Shown piece after piece: positions 46,595 to 55,403 of a stretch of DNA of 64,000 nt. This stretch comes from Candidatus Opimibacter iunctus. GTDB taxonomy: Bacteria > Bacteroidota > Bacteroidia > Chitinophagales > Saprospiraceae. Position 1 is the stretch's first letter. Each line of letters opens with the position of its first letter. The translations under genes and the position numbers were made by a program. The DNA lies in the NCBI GenBank assembly GCA_016716665.1, contig JADJVH010000001.1, forward strand, positions 1 through 64,000. Direction: 5' to 3'. The notes under the pieces were generated by a model, which worked only from the letters and a program-made list of their open reading frames with translations, did no database searches and was not told the origin of the DNA.

Positions 46595-47518
46595 ATGAGC
46601 TATTTTGATCAGTTTCAACTCCGCAAGTTTGACAACCTCGAACTACTGGCGAGCCAGGTCGTGGAAGGCTTTATCATCGGCCTCCATAAAAGCCCCTTCC
46701 ATGGCTTCTCCGTCGAATTTGCCAAACATCGCCTATATAACCCAGGGGAATCAGTCCGGAATATCGATTGGAAAATCTATGCCCGTACTGACAGGTTATA
46801 CTCCAAGAAGTTTGAAGAAGAGACCAACCTGCGTTGCCAGATCGTCATCGATGCCTCTTCTTCGATGCAATACCCTTTCCTGACCTCTGATCAGGAAGGT
46901 TGGAATAAAATGAGATTCAGTGTCCTGGCCGCCGCCTCGTTGATGAATCTCCTGCGCAAACAAAGGGATTCCTTCGGCCTGAGCATCTTTGATGACTTGC
47001 TGCGCATCCATACGCCATGCAAAAGCAGTCATACCCACTACAGCCTGATGCTGACGCACCTGGAGCAACTGGTCAAGCAACCACAACTCAACAAGACCAC
47101 CAATGCAGCCCAGGCCCTTCACCAGATTGCAGATAGCATCCACAAGCGCTCTATGGTAGTCATCTTCAGCGATATGCTGGAGAGCGGTGCAGAAGACGAT
47201 ATTTTTGGCGCCCTGCAACATCTCAAGCACAACAAACACGAAGTGGTGCTCTTCCATGTACTGGATCATGACAAGGAGCTTGACTTTGCCTTTGACAACA
47301 GGCCATACATGTTTATTGACATGGAAACAGATGAGCGGATCAAGTTGAGACCTCAGGAAGTACGCAAGGCTTACCTCGAACACATGTCAGGTTTCTATGA
47401 GCGGTTGAAAATGAAATGCCTTCAGTACCACATTGATTTTGTCACTGCAGATCAAAAACTTGGATTCGCACCTGTACTGCAATCCTTCCTGGTCCGAAGA
47501 AATAAAATGGGAATATGA
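46595..47518 (+). CDS. DUF58 domain protein (vWA-like)
   Basis: 307 residues. DUF58 core: FSVEFAKHRLYNPGESVRNI, DWKIYARTDRLYSKKFEEETNL and then a von Willebrand A-type segment IVIDASSSMQYP (MIDAS-like DxSxS) and VVIFSDMLE. In Bacteroidota such proteins usually sit beside a MoxR-type ATPase and Bat proteins; no MoxR gene is in this window. Instead the PPK2 gene follows with an ATGA overlap. Preceded by a small inverted repeat TTCGTATTTTTACGAA (46473-46488). Confidence 0.85.
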   Translation: MSYFDQFQLRKFDNLELLASQVVEGFIIGLHKSPFHGFSVEFAKHRLYNPGESVRNIDWKIYARTDRLYSKKFEEETNLRCQIVIDASSSMQYPFLTSDQEGWNKMRFSVLAAASLMNLLRKQRDSFGLSIFDDLLRIHTPCKSSHTHYSLMLTHLEQLVKQPQLNKTTNAAQALHQIADSIHKRSMVVIFSDMLESGAEDDIFGALQHLKHNKHEVVLFHVLDHDKELDFAFDNRPYMFIDMETDERIKLRPQEVRKAYLEHMSGFYERLKMKCLQYHIDFVTADQKLGFAPVLQSFLVRRNKMGI

Positions 47519-48267
47519 TTAAGCTGAAAGAAATACCAACCAAGGCTCCAAAAGGTCTGGAGAAAGAAGATATCAAGCGAAAAACGGATCGCATGGCGAG
47601 GCGTATCGGCCATCTTCAACATATCATGTACGCTGAAAAGAAGCACAATTTCCTCGTTGTATTTCAAGGCATGGATGCCAGTGGCAAAGATGGGGCTACC
47701 CGCAAGGTGTTTGCATACTGCAATCCCACCGGCATAAAGGCATTTCCATTTCGCAAACCCACTGAAGAGGAATTTGCGCATGATTTTCTCTGGCGCATCA
47801 ACAAACAGGTACCTGCCAAGGGCATGATCCAGGTCTTTATACGCTCACACTATGAAGATGTGCTCATCCAACGCGTGCATAAATGGATCGATGAAGAAAC
47901 CGTCAACGACAGGATCACCGCCATCAATGAGTGGGAGAAACATCTGGAGCGGGATAACGACACGACTATTCTCAAGTTCTACATGCATATCTCCCCCGAA
48001 CGCCAAAAAGAAAAACTGCAGGAACGGATTGATGATCCTGGCAAGCAATGGAAACATAATGATGCAGACTGGAAGGAAGCTGATCTCTGGAAAGAATATA
48101 TGTCGGCCTATGAAGATGCTATCAACCGGAGTGATGTACCCTGGATAGTGACACCTGTGGATCAGCGCTGGTACAGAGATTATTTCATAGCAGAGCAAGT
48201 ATTGAAAGAGATGGAAGCCCTTCAGATGAAGCTGCCAACATTTGCAACACTCAAGCCAAAGGATTGA
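47515..48267 (+). CDS. Polyphosphate kinase 2 family (polyphosphate:nucleotide phosphotransferase)
   Basis: 250 residues, P-loop kinase fold: Walker A GMDASGKDG (residues 52-60), lid and RSHYEDVLIQRVHKW (Walker-B-like), and PVDQRWYRDYFIAEQVLKEM near the end. PPK2 enzymes phosphorylate NDPs or NMPs with polyphosphate; the single domain suggests class I or III, not determinable here. Starts with an ATGA overlap to the DUF58 gene. Cytoplasmic. The linkage with DUF58 is unexplained. Confidence 0.9.
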   Translation: MIKLKEIPTKAPKGLEKEDIKRKTDRMARRIGHLQHIMYAEKKHNFLVVFQGMDASGKDGATRKVFAYCNPTGIKAFPFRKPTEEEFAHDFLWRINKQVPAKGMIQVFIRSHYEDVLIQRVHKWIDEETVNDRITAINEWEKHLERDNDTTILKFYMHISPERQKEKLQERIDDPGKQWKHNDADWKEADLWKEYMSAYEDAINRSDVPWIVTPVDQRWYRDYFIAEQVLKEMEALQMKLPTFATLKPKD

Positions 48268-48392
48268 TTTTTCGATCAATTCCTCCTATTATTAGGCTAA
48301 TCACCAGGCATGTTCCTATATGGATTGATTGATTATACCGACCTTTGCAGCGGGTTGTTGAATCTGCCTTCGTTGATACCAAAGTAAAAATT

Positions 48393-50165
48393 ATGAAAGA
48401 CTTTTTAAAATATACCCTCGCAAGTTGCCTGGGAGTGTTTGTAGCAGGCACTGTATTTTTTTTCCTGATCATAGCTGTTGTGGCAGCAGTTGTAGCGAGC
48501 GCCGGCGGTGGCAGTGGCAAGACAACTATTGCATCAGGGAGTGTGCTGGCCCTTGATTTTACACAACCAATCCCTGAGCATACAAACAATCTCTCTGCGC
48601 AGTCCTTTGATCTGAATGAGCATGATGTGCCTGGCTTACATGATATCGCTGCTTTGATACGCCACGCAGCCGAAGACAAAAAAGTCACCGGCATCCTCAT
48701 TGAAAATGGATTTGGAGGCCTGGGTGCCAGCTCAGCAAAAGTTATCCTCGAAGCGCTTGAAGATTTTAAGGAGTCTGACAAATTCCTTGCAGCATATGGT
48801 GACTTTTATACACAGCAGGGATACTATCTCGCTAGCCCTGCTGATCATATCACCTTGCATCCGGTAGGTACCGTAGACTTCAGGGGATTTGCCAGCTATG
48901 TCCCTTTCTTTAAAGGATTACTCGATAAGATCGGCATCGATATGCAGATCTATTACGCCGGAAATTTCAAGAGTGCGACTGAGCCATTCCGTCGTACAGA
49001 AATGAGTCCTGAGAATAAGCTGCAGACCAGGGAATACCTTGCTGATACGTATACCATGTACCTGCAGGATATCGCCGATGCCCGCCATATCAATGTCGAT
49101 TCACTCAAGAATATGGCATGGCAGTTTCAGGTAAAGAATGCTGATGATGCCTTACGCCTGAAACTCGTTGATGAAATCGGCGCCAAGGCAGATTGTGAAT
49201 CCTGGATGAATGAGCAGATGGGAAAGGATCATAACCAGCGGATTGCCTACATCAACATCGAAGAATACGCAAGTGCTACCCCACTGCTACAACCCAACTC
49301 CAGAGCAAAAGACAAGATCGCGGTCATCTATGCAGAAGGTGAAATCGTCAGCAATAATGACAGCTATGGAGTTGTGGAGGACGCCCGATACGTCAAGTTG
49401 CTTAAGGAAATCCGCAAGCAGGATGATATCAAAGCTGTAGTGCTCCGCATCAACAGTCCGGGTGGAAGCATATTGAGTGCAGAAAATATCTACAGGCAGC
49501 TCATCGGCCTGAAAGCAGATGGAAAAAAACTGGTCATATCAATGGGTGACCTCGCCGCCTCAGGGGGCTATTATTTATCAGCGATGGGAGATAGTGTTTT
49601 TGCCCAGCCTAATACATTGACAGGCAGTATCGGTGTTTTTTCCCTGATCCCTAACCCATCAAGGGCACTTGATGAAAAACTGGGGATTCGCTTTGATACT
49701 GTACGCACAGGTCCATATAGCGCAGACTTTACCGTGATGTTCCCATGGACAGAGCGCGAGAGCACATACCTGCAGCAACGGACTGATGCCTATTATGAAC
49801 TTTTCCTCAACAAGGTCGCTGAAGGCCGCCACATGACAAGAGATGAAGTGCATGCTATCGCACAGGGCAGAATCTGGTCTGGCAAAAAAGCCCTTGAAAT
49901 AGGCCTGGTAGACAAGCTAGGCACTCTCGAAGATGCAATAGCCTCAGCAGCCACGCTTGCCGGTATAGATGAATACAGGGTCAAAGAATATCCTGTCTTC
50001 CAGAACCCACTACAGAAATTTTTTACTGACCTGATGGACCAGCATAGTGGAGGTGCCTCTGCCATGCTGAAGACAGAAATCCCTCAGGTCATGCAGTTCT
50101 GGCAGGTTGTACAGTCAGGTGAGCCACAGGCCAGGTTGCCATGGGGCTTGACCCCTGTAAACTAA
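48393..50165 (+). CDS. sppA: Signal peptide peptidase SppA, 67K type
   Basis: 590 residues from the ATG at 48393 (MKDFLKYTLASCLGVF), with one N-terminal membrane helix. Long (tandem-domain) SppA form: catalytic Lys193 in YAGNFKSATEPFR of the first domain and nucleophile Ser390 in GDLAASGGYYLSA of the second. RINSPGGSI and GSIGVFS support the family. Degrades cleaved signal peptides in the inner membrane. Single-gene unit. Confidence 0.94.
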   Translation: MKDFLKYTLASCLGVFVAGTVFFFLIIAVVAAVVASAGGGSGKTTIASGSVLALDFTQPIPEHTNNLSAQSFDLNEHDVPGLHDIAALIRHAAEDKKVTGILIENGFGGLGASSAKVILEALEDFKESDKFLAAYGDFYTQQGYYLASPADHITLHPVGTVDFRGFASYVPFFKGLLDKIGIDMQIYYAGNFKSATEPFRRTEMSPENKLQTREYLADTYTMYLQDIADARHINVDSLKNMAWQFQVKNADDALRLKLVDEIGAKADCESWMNEQMGKDHNQRIAYINIEEYASATPLLQPNSRAKDKIAVIYAEGEIVSNNDSYGVVEDARYVKLLKEIRKQDDIKAVVLRINSPGGSILSAENIYRQLIGLKADGKKLVISMGDLAASGGYYLSAMGDSVFAQPNTLTGSIGVFSLIPNPSRALDEKLGIRFDTVRTGPYSADFTVMFPWTERESTYLQQRTDAYYELFLNKVAEGRHMTRDEVHAIAQGRIWSGKKALEIGLVDKLGTLEDAIASAATLAGIDEYRVKEYPVFQNPLQKFFTDLMDQHSGGASAMLKTEIPQVMQFWQVVQSGEPQARLPWGLTPVN

Positions 50166-50269
50166 CAAAGGGGGGCGTTGTAGTATTTATTTGCCATTTA
50201 TAGTATTGGTTGCTTCAGTCTTGAAAAAGGTTGTTTCAGTCCGTGATTTTTCCATTTGGTAAGCCAAAT

Positions 50270-50285
50270 ACCTGCCCGGGCAGGT
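50270..50285. repeat. 16-bp perfect palindrome
   Basis: ACCTGCCCGGGCAGGT in the 186-bp gap before the YceI gene. It is followed by no T-run, so it is not a terminator; it could be an operator or a repeat-element remnant. Confidence 0.5.
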
Positions 50286-50351
50286 TAATGGAAAACAAAC
50301 ACACGGTGTTCGTGTTTTACTTCTTTAGTTTAACACAAAACCGTAACACAT

Positions 50352-50942
50352 ATGACAAAACTTTTTTTAGCCCTATTCTTTGCTGCTGGCTTTATAGTTG
50401 CAGCCCATGCAGGCGACCCGGTAAAGGGTGAATTGAAAGTCAACACTGCTGCCTCCAAGGTAGAATGGACAGCCCGTAAAGTAACCGGGAAACACAATGG
50501 AACTGTCAATATCAAAGAAGGCGTCCTTCAGATCAAGGATGGAATCCTCCTTGGTGGATCCTTTACAATCGACATGACCTCTATTGCAGTAACTGACCTG
50601 ACCGGTGAGTATAAAGGCAAACTTGAAGGCCACCTGAAATCTGATGATTTCTTCGGTGTAGAAAAATTTCCAACAGCTAAACTTGTTATCACTCAGGCCA
50701 ATGCCAAAGGGGACGGACAGTTTGAAGTGAAAGGAAATATCACTATCCGGGATGTGACGCAACCCATAACGTTTACAACCCAACTCACTCCTGATGGTAA
50801 AAAGTATAATGCAACTACCAGCCTGACGATAGACAGGGCAAAGTTTAATGTAAAATATGGGTCGGGTAGTTTCTTCGAAGGTCTTGGTGATTCGACCATC
50901 TACGACGAATTTGACCTGGCTATTTCACTGGTAACAGAATAA
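50352..50942 (+). CDS. YceI-family lipid-binding protein
   Basis: 196 residues with a signal peptide (FLALFFAAGFIVAAHAG). Lipocalin-like YceI barrel: SKVEWTARKVTGKHNGTVNI, GSFTIDMTSIAVTDL, DDFFGVEKFPTAKLVIT and VKGNITIRDVTQPITF, the standard family blocks. YceI proteins bind isoprenoid chains in the periplasm; the ligand here is not known. Single-gene unit with its own strong terminator, which also lies against the end of dapB. Confidence 0.92.
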   Translation: MTKLFLALFFAAGFIVAAHAGDPVKGELKVNTAASKVEWTARKVTGKHNGTVNIKEGVLQIKDGILLGGSFTIDMTSIAVTDLTGEYKGKLEGHLKSDDFFGVEKFPTAKLVITQANAKGDGQFEVKGNITIRDVTQPITFTTQLTPDGKKYNATTSLTIDRAKFNVKYGSGSFFEGLGDSTIYDEFDLAISLVTE

Positions 50943-51010
50943 TCTACAGAGATAAAAGAGTATAAGATATGCTCTGCCTGACTAAGAGATTGGCTTCATA
51001 ATAATTGTGG

Positions 51011-51043
51011 CGAGGCTTTCCAAATGGGAAGCCTCGTTTTTTT
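51011..51043 (+). terminator. Terminator after the YceI gene
   Basis: 11-bp stem CGAGGCTTTCC/GGGAAGCCTCG with one T-G pair, AAAT loop and a seven-T tail. The stop of the convergent dapB gene is 2 bp away. Confidence 0.9.
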
Positions 51044-51044
51044 A

Positions 51045-51778
51045 TTACATCCTGATGATATCCTTCATGGTATAGATACCTCGGTGTTGTTGATGCAACC
51101 ATGACGCTGCCATCACAGCCCCTTCGGCAAAAATCGTTCTGTCAAAGCTTCATGGGCCAATGTAATTTGCTCCATGCCGGAATCCCAGGTCACCTGGTGA
51201 TAGCCCTTAACTTCACCTTCACGAATTGCCGTCACAGGTAGCTTTCCATTGGCAGGATGTTGGATATCGCCATTCAGTTCAATCCCATTGTATTGAGGAT
51301 GAGAATTGAGAATATCTTCTATCAATGTGAATGCAGTACCACTTGGTGAATCTTTCTTATGGACGTGATGAATCTCCTTCAATGATGGATGAAATTGGGG
51401 AAGTCCGGACATGACCTCAGCAAGTTTTCGATTGAGTGCAAAGGTGATATTCATCCCGATACTGAAATTCGTAGCATAGAGAAAAGTACTTTGCCGTTGC
51501 TTGCAAAAAGACAGAATCGATTCCAACTGATATTCATGCCATCCGGTGGTGCCGGAGACCACAGGAATATCCAGCTCAAGACAATGGCGTATCACACCCG
51601 GAGCCGCTTCAGGTATTGTAAATTCGATGACCACATCACAGGCTTTGAGGGCTTCCTTATTTTCAGCCGAAACCCGCTGAAAAGTCTTGTAGTTCAGGTC
51701 ATCGCGGGTTCCCAGCAGACTGGCAATGGCCTGGCCCATCTTGCCCATGCCAACAATCCCAATGGTCGTCCTGTTCAT
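51045..51778 (-). CDS. dapB: 4-hydroxy-tetrahydrodipicolinate reductase, one frameshift
   Basis: Lysine/diaminopimelate pathway enzyme. Rossmann IGIVGMGKMGQAIASLL, VSGTTGWHE, and catalytic HHVHKKDSPSGTA are in frame. As written the protein ends early at 51113, but one added base near 51139-51145 opens the expected C-terminus (FAEGAVMAAS, then GIYTMKDII) and gives the full 244 residues with a TAA at 51045. So the truncation is probably a consensus error. A candidate transcript with a terminator lies just upstream and may attenuate it. Confidence 0.88.
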
Positions 51779-51826
51779 TTGCTTAGTATTTGATAATCAA
51801 CTGATTAGATATGTAATTTGGGGCAT

Positions 51827-51858
51827 AAAAAAACCCGCCTTCCCATCGGAAAGCGGGT
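51827..51858 (-). terminator. Terminator upstream of dapB on the minus strand
   Basis: 11-bp stem (ACCCGCTTTCC with GGAAGGCGGGT, one wobble) and a seven-T run on the minus strand, 49 nt before the dapB ATG. It points towards dapB, so it ends a short transcript or acts as an attenuator. Confidence 0.85.
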
Positions 51859-51939
51859 AAGAACACACTATGAGAACACCCTAAAAACGTATCAAGAATT
51901 CAAGTTTGTAGTCGCAACCAACCTCCTTGGAGATATCTG
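51827..51939 (-). ncRNA. Candidate small RNA or dapB leader/attenuator
   Basis: A well-formed promoter at 51945-51975 and the terminator at 51827-51858 delimit a transcript of about 110 nt on the minus strand. It contains AAGGAGG, a perfect Shine-Dalgarno match rarely used in this phylum, about 2 nt before a TTG that opens a nine-codon frame (VATTNLNS after the start). It could be a leader peptide for attenuation of dapB or an independent RNA. No known RNA family was recognised. Confidence 0.45.
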
Positions 51940-51944
51940 CTAAA

Positions 51945-51975
51945 CAAATATAACATCCTTAAATTGTATCCGCAA
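51945..51975 (-). promoter_or_regulatory. Promoter of the candidate dapB leader
   Basis: Minus strand: TTG at 51973-51975 and TATATTTG at 51945-51952 with a 20-bp spacer. Confidence 0.65.
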
Positions 51976-52014
51976 GAGATTATTCTCATATTTATGTTAA
52001 ATCGACCAAACATT

Positions 52015-52022
52015 TAGATTTG
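52015..52022 (+). promoter_or_regulatory. -7 element of dnaG
   Basis: TAGATTTG ends 7 nt before the dnaG ATG. Confidence 0.6.
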
Positions 52023-52029
52023 CCTTCTG

Positions 52030-53985
52030 ATGATCAGCCGGAAAAGTATAGAGGAAGTAATGGAACGTGCCCGTATCGAGGAGGTCGTAGGCGATTTTGT
52101 CAATCTCAAGCGAAGGGGAAGCAATCTGACCGGCTTATGCCCTTTTCACCACGAAAAGACCCCATCTTTCTCTGTTTCCCCCACCAGGAACATCTTTAAG
52201 TGCTTTGGATGTGGCCGGGGAGGAGATTCTGTCAAGTTTGTCATGGAGCATGAAGGCTATGAATATCCGGAGGCAATCCGCTATCTGGCCGGGAAATATG
52301 GAATACAACTCGAAGAGACACAGGCAGATGCAGAAACACTCCTGGCCGAAAGAGAACGGGAGACTATCTATAAGGTCCTGGAATTCGCCTGGCAATACTA
52401 TAAAAATCAGCTCCACAACACGGAGGAAGGCCAAAGCCCCTGGTCTTAACTACTTCAAGGAGAGAGGTTCCGAACAAAAACGATAGAAACTTTTGGACTC
52501 GGGTATGCCCCCAATAAAATGGATGCTTTCGTCAGTGAAGCCAGAAAAGCCGGGTTTACTCCTGAAATCCTTCAACGGGGTGGCCTGCTCACACAAAATG
52601 GCGGAGATTTCTTCCGACACAGGGTCATTTTCCCGATTTTCAATATTTCAGGTAAGGTCATCGCCTTTGCCGGGAGGCAAATGGTCAGTTCTAAAAGCGG
52701 ACCTAAATACATCAACTCCCCGGAATCAGAAATTTACCTCAAACGGAAAGTGCTGTATGGCCTCTCCCAGGCAAAGAAAGCAATCAGGGATAATGACAAT
52801 TGCTTTCTTGTCGAAGGATATACTGATGTCATCAGCCTGCATCAGGCTGGTATTGAAAATGTGGTGGCCTCTTCCGGCACAGCGCTCACACCCGACCAGA
52901 TCCGCTTGATCAGGCGTTATGCCGGCAGGATCACCGTATTGTATGACAGTGACCCGGCTGGTATTAAGGCTGCCATGCGCGGACTAGATCTCATCCTGGA
53001 AGAAAATATGGATGTTCGCCTGGCGCTGCTGCCTGAAGGTGAAGACCCTGATTCATTTGTCAAGAAAGAAGGCCTTTCCGGCTTCCAGAATTACATCCGG
53101 GATCACAGCAAAGACTTTATACTCTTCAAGACGCAATTGCTCCTGAAGGAAGCCGCAGGCGATCCTATGCGCAAAGCAACATTGGTAAAAGAACTGGTGG
53201 AAACACTTGCTCGCATCCCAGAAGCCATCAAACGCTCAGCCTTTATCACAGAATGCGCCCACTTGATGAAGGTGGATGAACACATCCTTGTTCGGGAAAC
53301 CAATAAAGCCTTTGATGAATTCCTTCGTCAAAAAAGACAAGGCATACCACGTGATGTTGAAATTGCTGAACGCGAAATTCAAAATCAGGTATTTACACAG
53401 GAGACAAAACAGGAAGCCAGCGTAACCAACCTTCATGACCTTTCAGACCAGCGCCAGGAACGGGATATCATCCGGATATTGCTCAATTACGGAGACAAAC
53501 CAATGCCGGATGAAAATCTTTCCCCCCTGAGTCGTTTTGTACTGGTAAGCCTCCTGGATATCATTGACGAATTTCAACACGATACATACAGGAAAATCAT
53601 ACTGGAGTATCAGGCACAACTGGAACAAGGTAAATCTCCGGGCTCTGAATATTTCACTAATCATCCGGACCCTGACATCCAGAATCTATCGATTGAACTC
53701 CTTACCCTGCCTTATGAGTATGCCAGTTGGGATGAGCATGATATCCCGCTGCAGATTCAATTGCATCCGGACAAGAACTATCACAAAGATGCCCTGGAGG
53801 CTATACGGCGCCTTAAACTGGAAATACTAAAGAGCCATATTGACAAGAACACTGCACTGATATCACAATTGCAGGAAGAAGGCAAGGAGGAAGAAATGAT
53901 CATCCACATGCGCATGCACCAGGATCTTCTTCAAATCAGAGAACAGATCACTTCTCAGTTTAAGAATGTAGTACTGAGGGTCTGA
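52030..53985 (+). CDS. dnaG: DNA primase, two compensating frameshifts
   Basis: Primer synthesis at the replication fork. Seen: CHC2 zinc ribbon (Cys37, His40, Cys58, Cys61 in CPFHHEKTPSF and FKCFGCGRGGD), then Toprim core (VEGYTDVISLHQAG, VLYDSDPAGIKAA) and a helical C-terminal helicase-binding region. The frame is lost between about 52431 and 52469: one extra C in GGCCAAA and one missing T in GGTTCC; with both undone the segment reads GLNYFKERGFRTKTIETFGL and the protein is 651 residues. Because primase is essential, consensus error is likely. The promoter is 7 nt upstream of the start. Confidence 0.92.
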
Positions 53986-54000
53986 TCAACTATAAAAATC

Positions 54001-54070
54001 ACTGATTACAGACCACTAACTGCCGACTGCTAACTGAAGACTGCCAACTGAAAACTGCAGACTGAAGACT
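54001..54070. repeat. ACTGCCAACTG-type short-period repeat
   Basis: About 70 bp of degenerate 7- to 11-bp words (ACTGCCGACTGCTAACTGAA, GACTGCCAACTGAAAACTGC and similar) between dnaG and the OmpH-like gene, reaching its stop codon. Confidence 0.6.
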
Positions 54071-54665
54071 ACTTCTTAGCAGTCGTATCAACAGGAGGTG
54101 TTGCAGACTCTTCTTCATTGAGTTGCTTCAGCACCTGTGCCGTAATATCATATTTAGCATCTGCGACCAACACCGGGCCTCCTTCTACATAGCTAAGGAT
54201 AAAATCATAGCCTTCCTTTTCCTTGATCGCATTGAGTTTCTCCTGTAATACAGCCTGGAGTTGTTTGTTGATAGCTGCAGTCTCTTTCATGATCTCCTGG
54301 GCCATCTGGTCTCTCTCGGCCAGAATCGCTTCCTGGCGTGAAGAAAGATACTTCTCGCGGGCCTGCATTTCCTTTCCGGTCAATGTGCCGGTCTGGGCTT
54401 TCTGTTGGTAAGCCATGATTTCCTTTTCTAAGGCTGCACCTTTGCTCTGCAATTGCTCCTCAGCATTCCTTTGCTTGATTTCCATGGCTTCGGATTGCTT
54501 CTTGAAATCCTTGTAATGTGTTAGGATGGAGTCCCCGTTGACAAAAGCTATTTTAAGGCCACTGCTATTGGAAGCAGGTGCTGAAGCGGCTGATCCGCTT
54601 TCCTTACAGGCATAGGTCATCAAAAGGGCGCAAAAGAGGACAAATAAGAGGTTGTTGCTTTTCAT
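54069..54665 (-). CDS. OmpH/Skp-family periplasmic chaperone-like lipoprotein
   Basis: 198 residues. N-terminal signal with a possible lipobox (LLMTYAC, Cys20), a Ser/Ala linker, then the Skp core: KIAFVNGDSILTHYKDFKKQ, long amphipathic helices (about 55-150) and KEGYDFILSYVEGGPVLVA. Skp trimers escort outer-membrane proteins; lipid attachment of a Skp-like protein is common in Bacteroidota but departs from the soluble E. coli form. C-terminal tail is Thr/Pro-rich. A -7 element lies 21 nt upstream. Confidence 0.86.
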   Translation of the reverse strand: MKSNNLLFVLFCALLMTYACKESGSAASAPASNSSGLKIAFVNGDSILTHYKDFKKQSEAMEIKQRNAEEQLQSKGAALEKEIMAYQQKAQTGTLTGKEMQAREKYLSSRQEAILAERDQMAQEIMKETAAINKQLQAVLQEKLNAIKEKEGYDFILSYVEGGPVLVADAKYDITAQVLKQLNEEESATPPVDTTAKK

Positions 54666-54686
54666 GGTTTAGTCGTTATAAGGCGA

Positions 54687-54694
54687 CAAATATA
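54687..54694 (-). promoter_or_regulatory. -7 element of the OmpH-like gene
   Basis: TATATTTG on the minus strand, 21 nt before the ATG. Confidence 0.5.
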
Positions 54695-54758
54695 CTATGC
54701 AAAAAGCACCAAGGGCAGATTTGGAAAAACAGGGTCAATCACCAGCACGAAAGGAAAG

Positions 54759-55403
54759 CTAATCCAGATGCTCCTGAACTGGGAATGCCTCTTCTAACTG
54801 CTTCTTATTCATCCATTTGTCGTAAAGAAAATAAATCGCTGCCCCCAATGCAAATCCGATAGCCGCCCCTCCAATGACATCTCTGAGGAAATGAGCCATA
54901 AGGTAAACACGGGACAGGGATACAGATATCGCCAGGAAAAGGCAGATCAGTGAAACCCACGGCTTCCTGATCATTGCCGCTATCAGGGTAAATAATGCCC
55001 ATGCCGCCAGGGAGTGACCTGAAGGGAAACTCGCATGTCCTGAGAGAAGTTGATAATCAAGCACGGCCATTGGCCCATCCCACCCTATCCGCTTCAGATA
55101 GAGCAATGGACGCTCCTCAGAAAACAGATTCTTTAACAGGTAACTGACCAACATCACAATACCCCCCAGCAATGGAATGACAAGCATCTTTCGCCATGAG
55201 CGAAGCCACAATATCAACCCGATGGCAACAAACCCATATTCCTCACCCAATCTTGTGACATAGTAGAAATAATGATCCAGGAAAGGATTTCGGTATTCGG
55301 TAAGCCACTTCAGGAAATAACCCTTGTCCCCGGGGAAAGTGAGAGAGATGCCAATCACTAGAAAGAGTATCGTACCGGTCACATAAATCCTCCAGGCATT
55401 CAT
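54759..55403 (-). CDS. PAP2-family membrane phosphatase
   Basis: 214 residues with five to six membrane helices. The three phosphatase motifs are seen: KNLFSEERP (KxxxxxxRP type), FPSGH and SRVYLMAHFLRDV. Such enzymes dephosphorylate undecaprenyl pyrophosphate, phosphatidylglycerol phosphate or lipid A. Its ATG overlaps the LptF/G-like stop as ATGA, which favours an envelope lipid substrate, perhaps lipid A or undecaprenyl pyrophosphate; that is inference. Confidence 0.9.
   Translation of the reverse strand: MNAWRIYVTGTILFLVIGISLTFPGDKGYFLKWLTEYRNPFLDHYFYYVTRLGEEYGFVAIGLILWLRSWRKMLVIPLLGGIVMLVSYLLKNLFSEERPLLYLKRIGWDGPMAVLDYQLLSGHASFPSGHSLAAWALFTLIAAMIRKPWVSLICLFLAISVSLSRVYLMAHFLRDVIGGAAIGFALGAAIYFLYDKWMNKKQLEEAFPVQEHLD

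Noticed and set aside
52205..52486. Separate small gene within dnaG
   Set aside because: Its end (GLNYFKERG) is the missing piece of primase, produced by two nearby indels.
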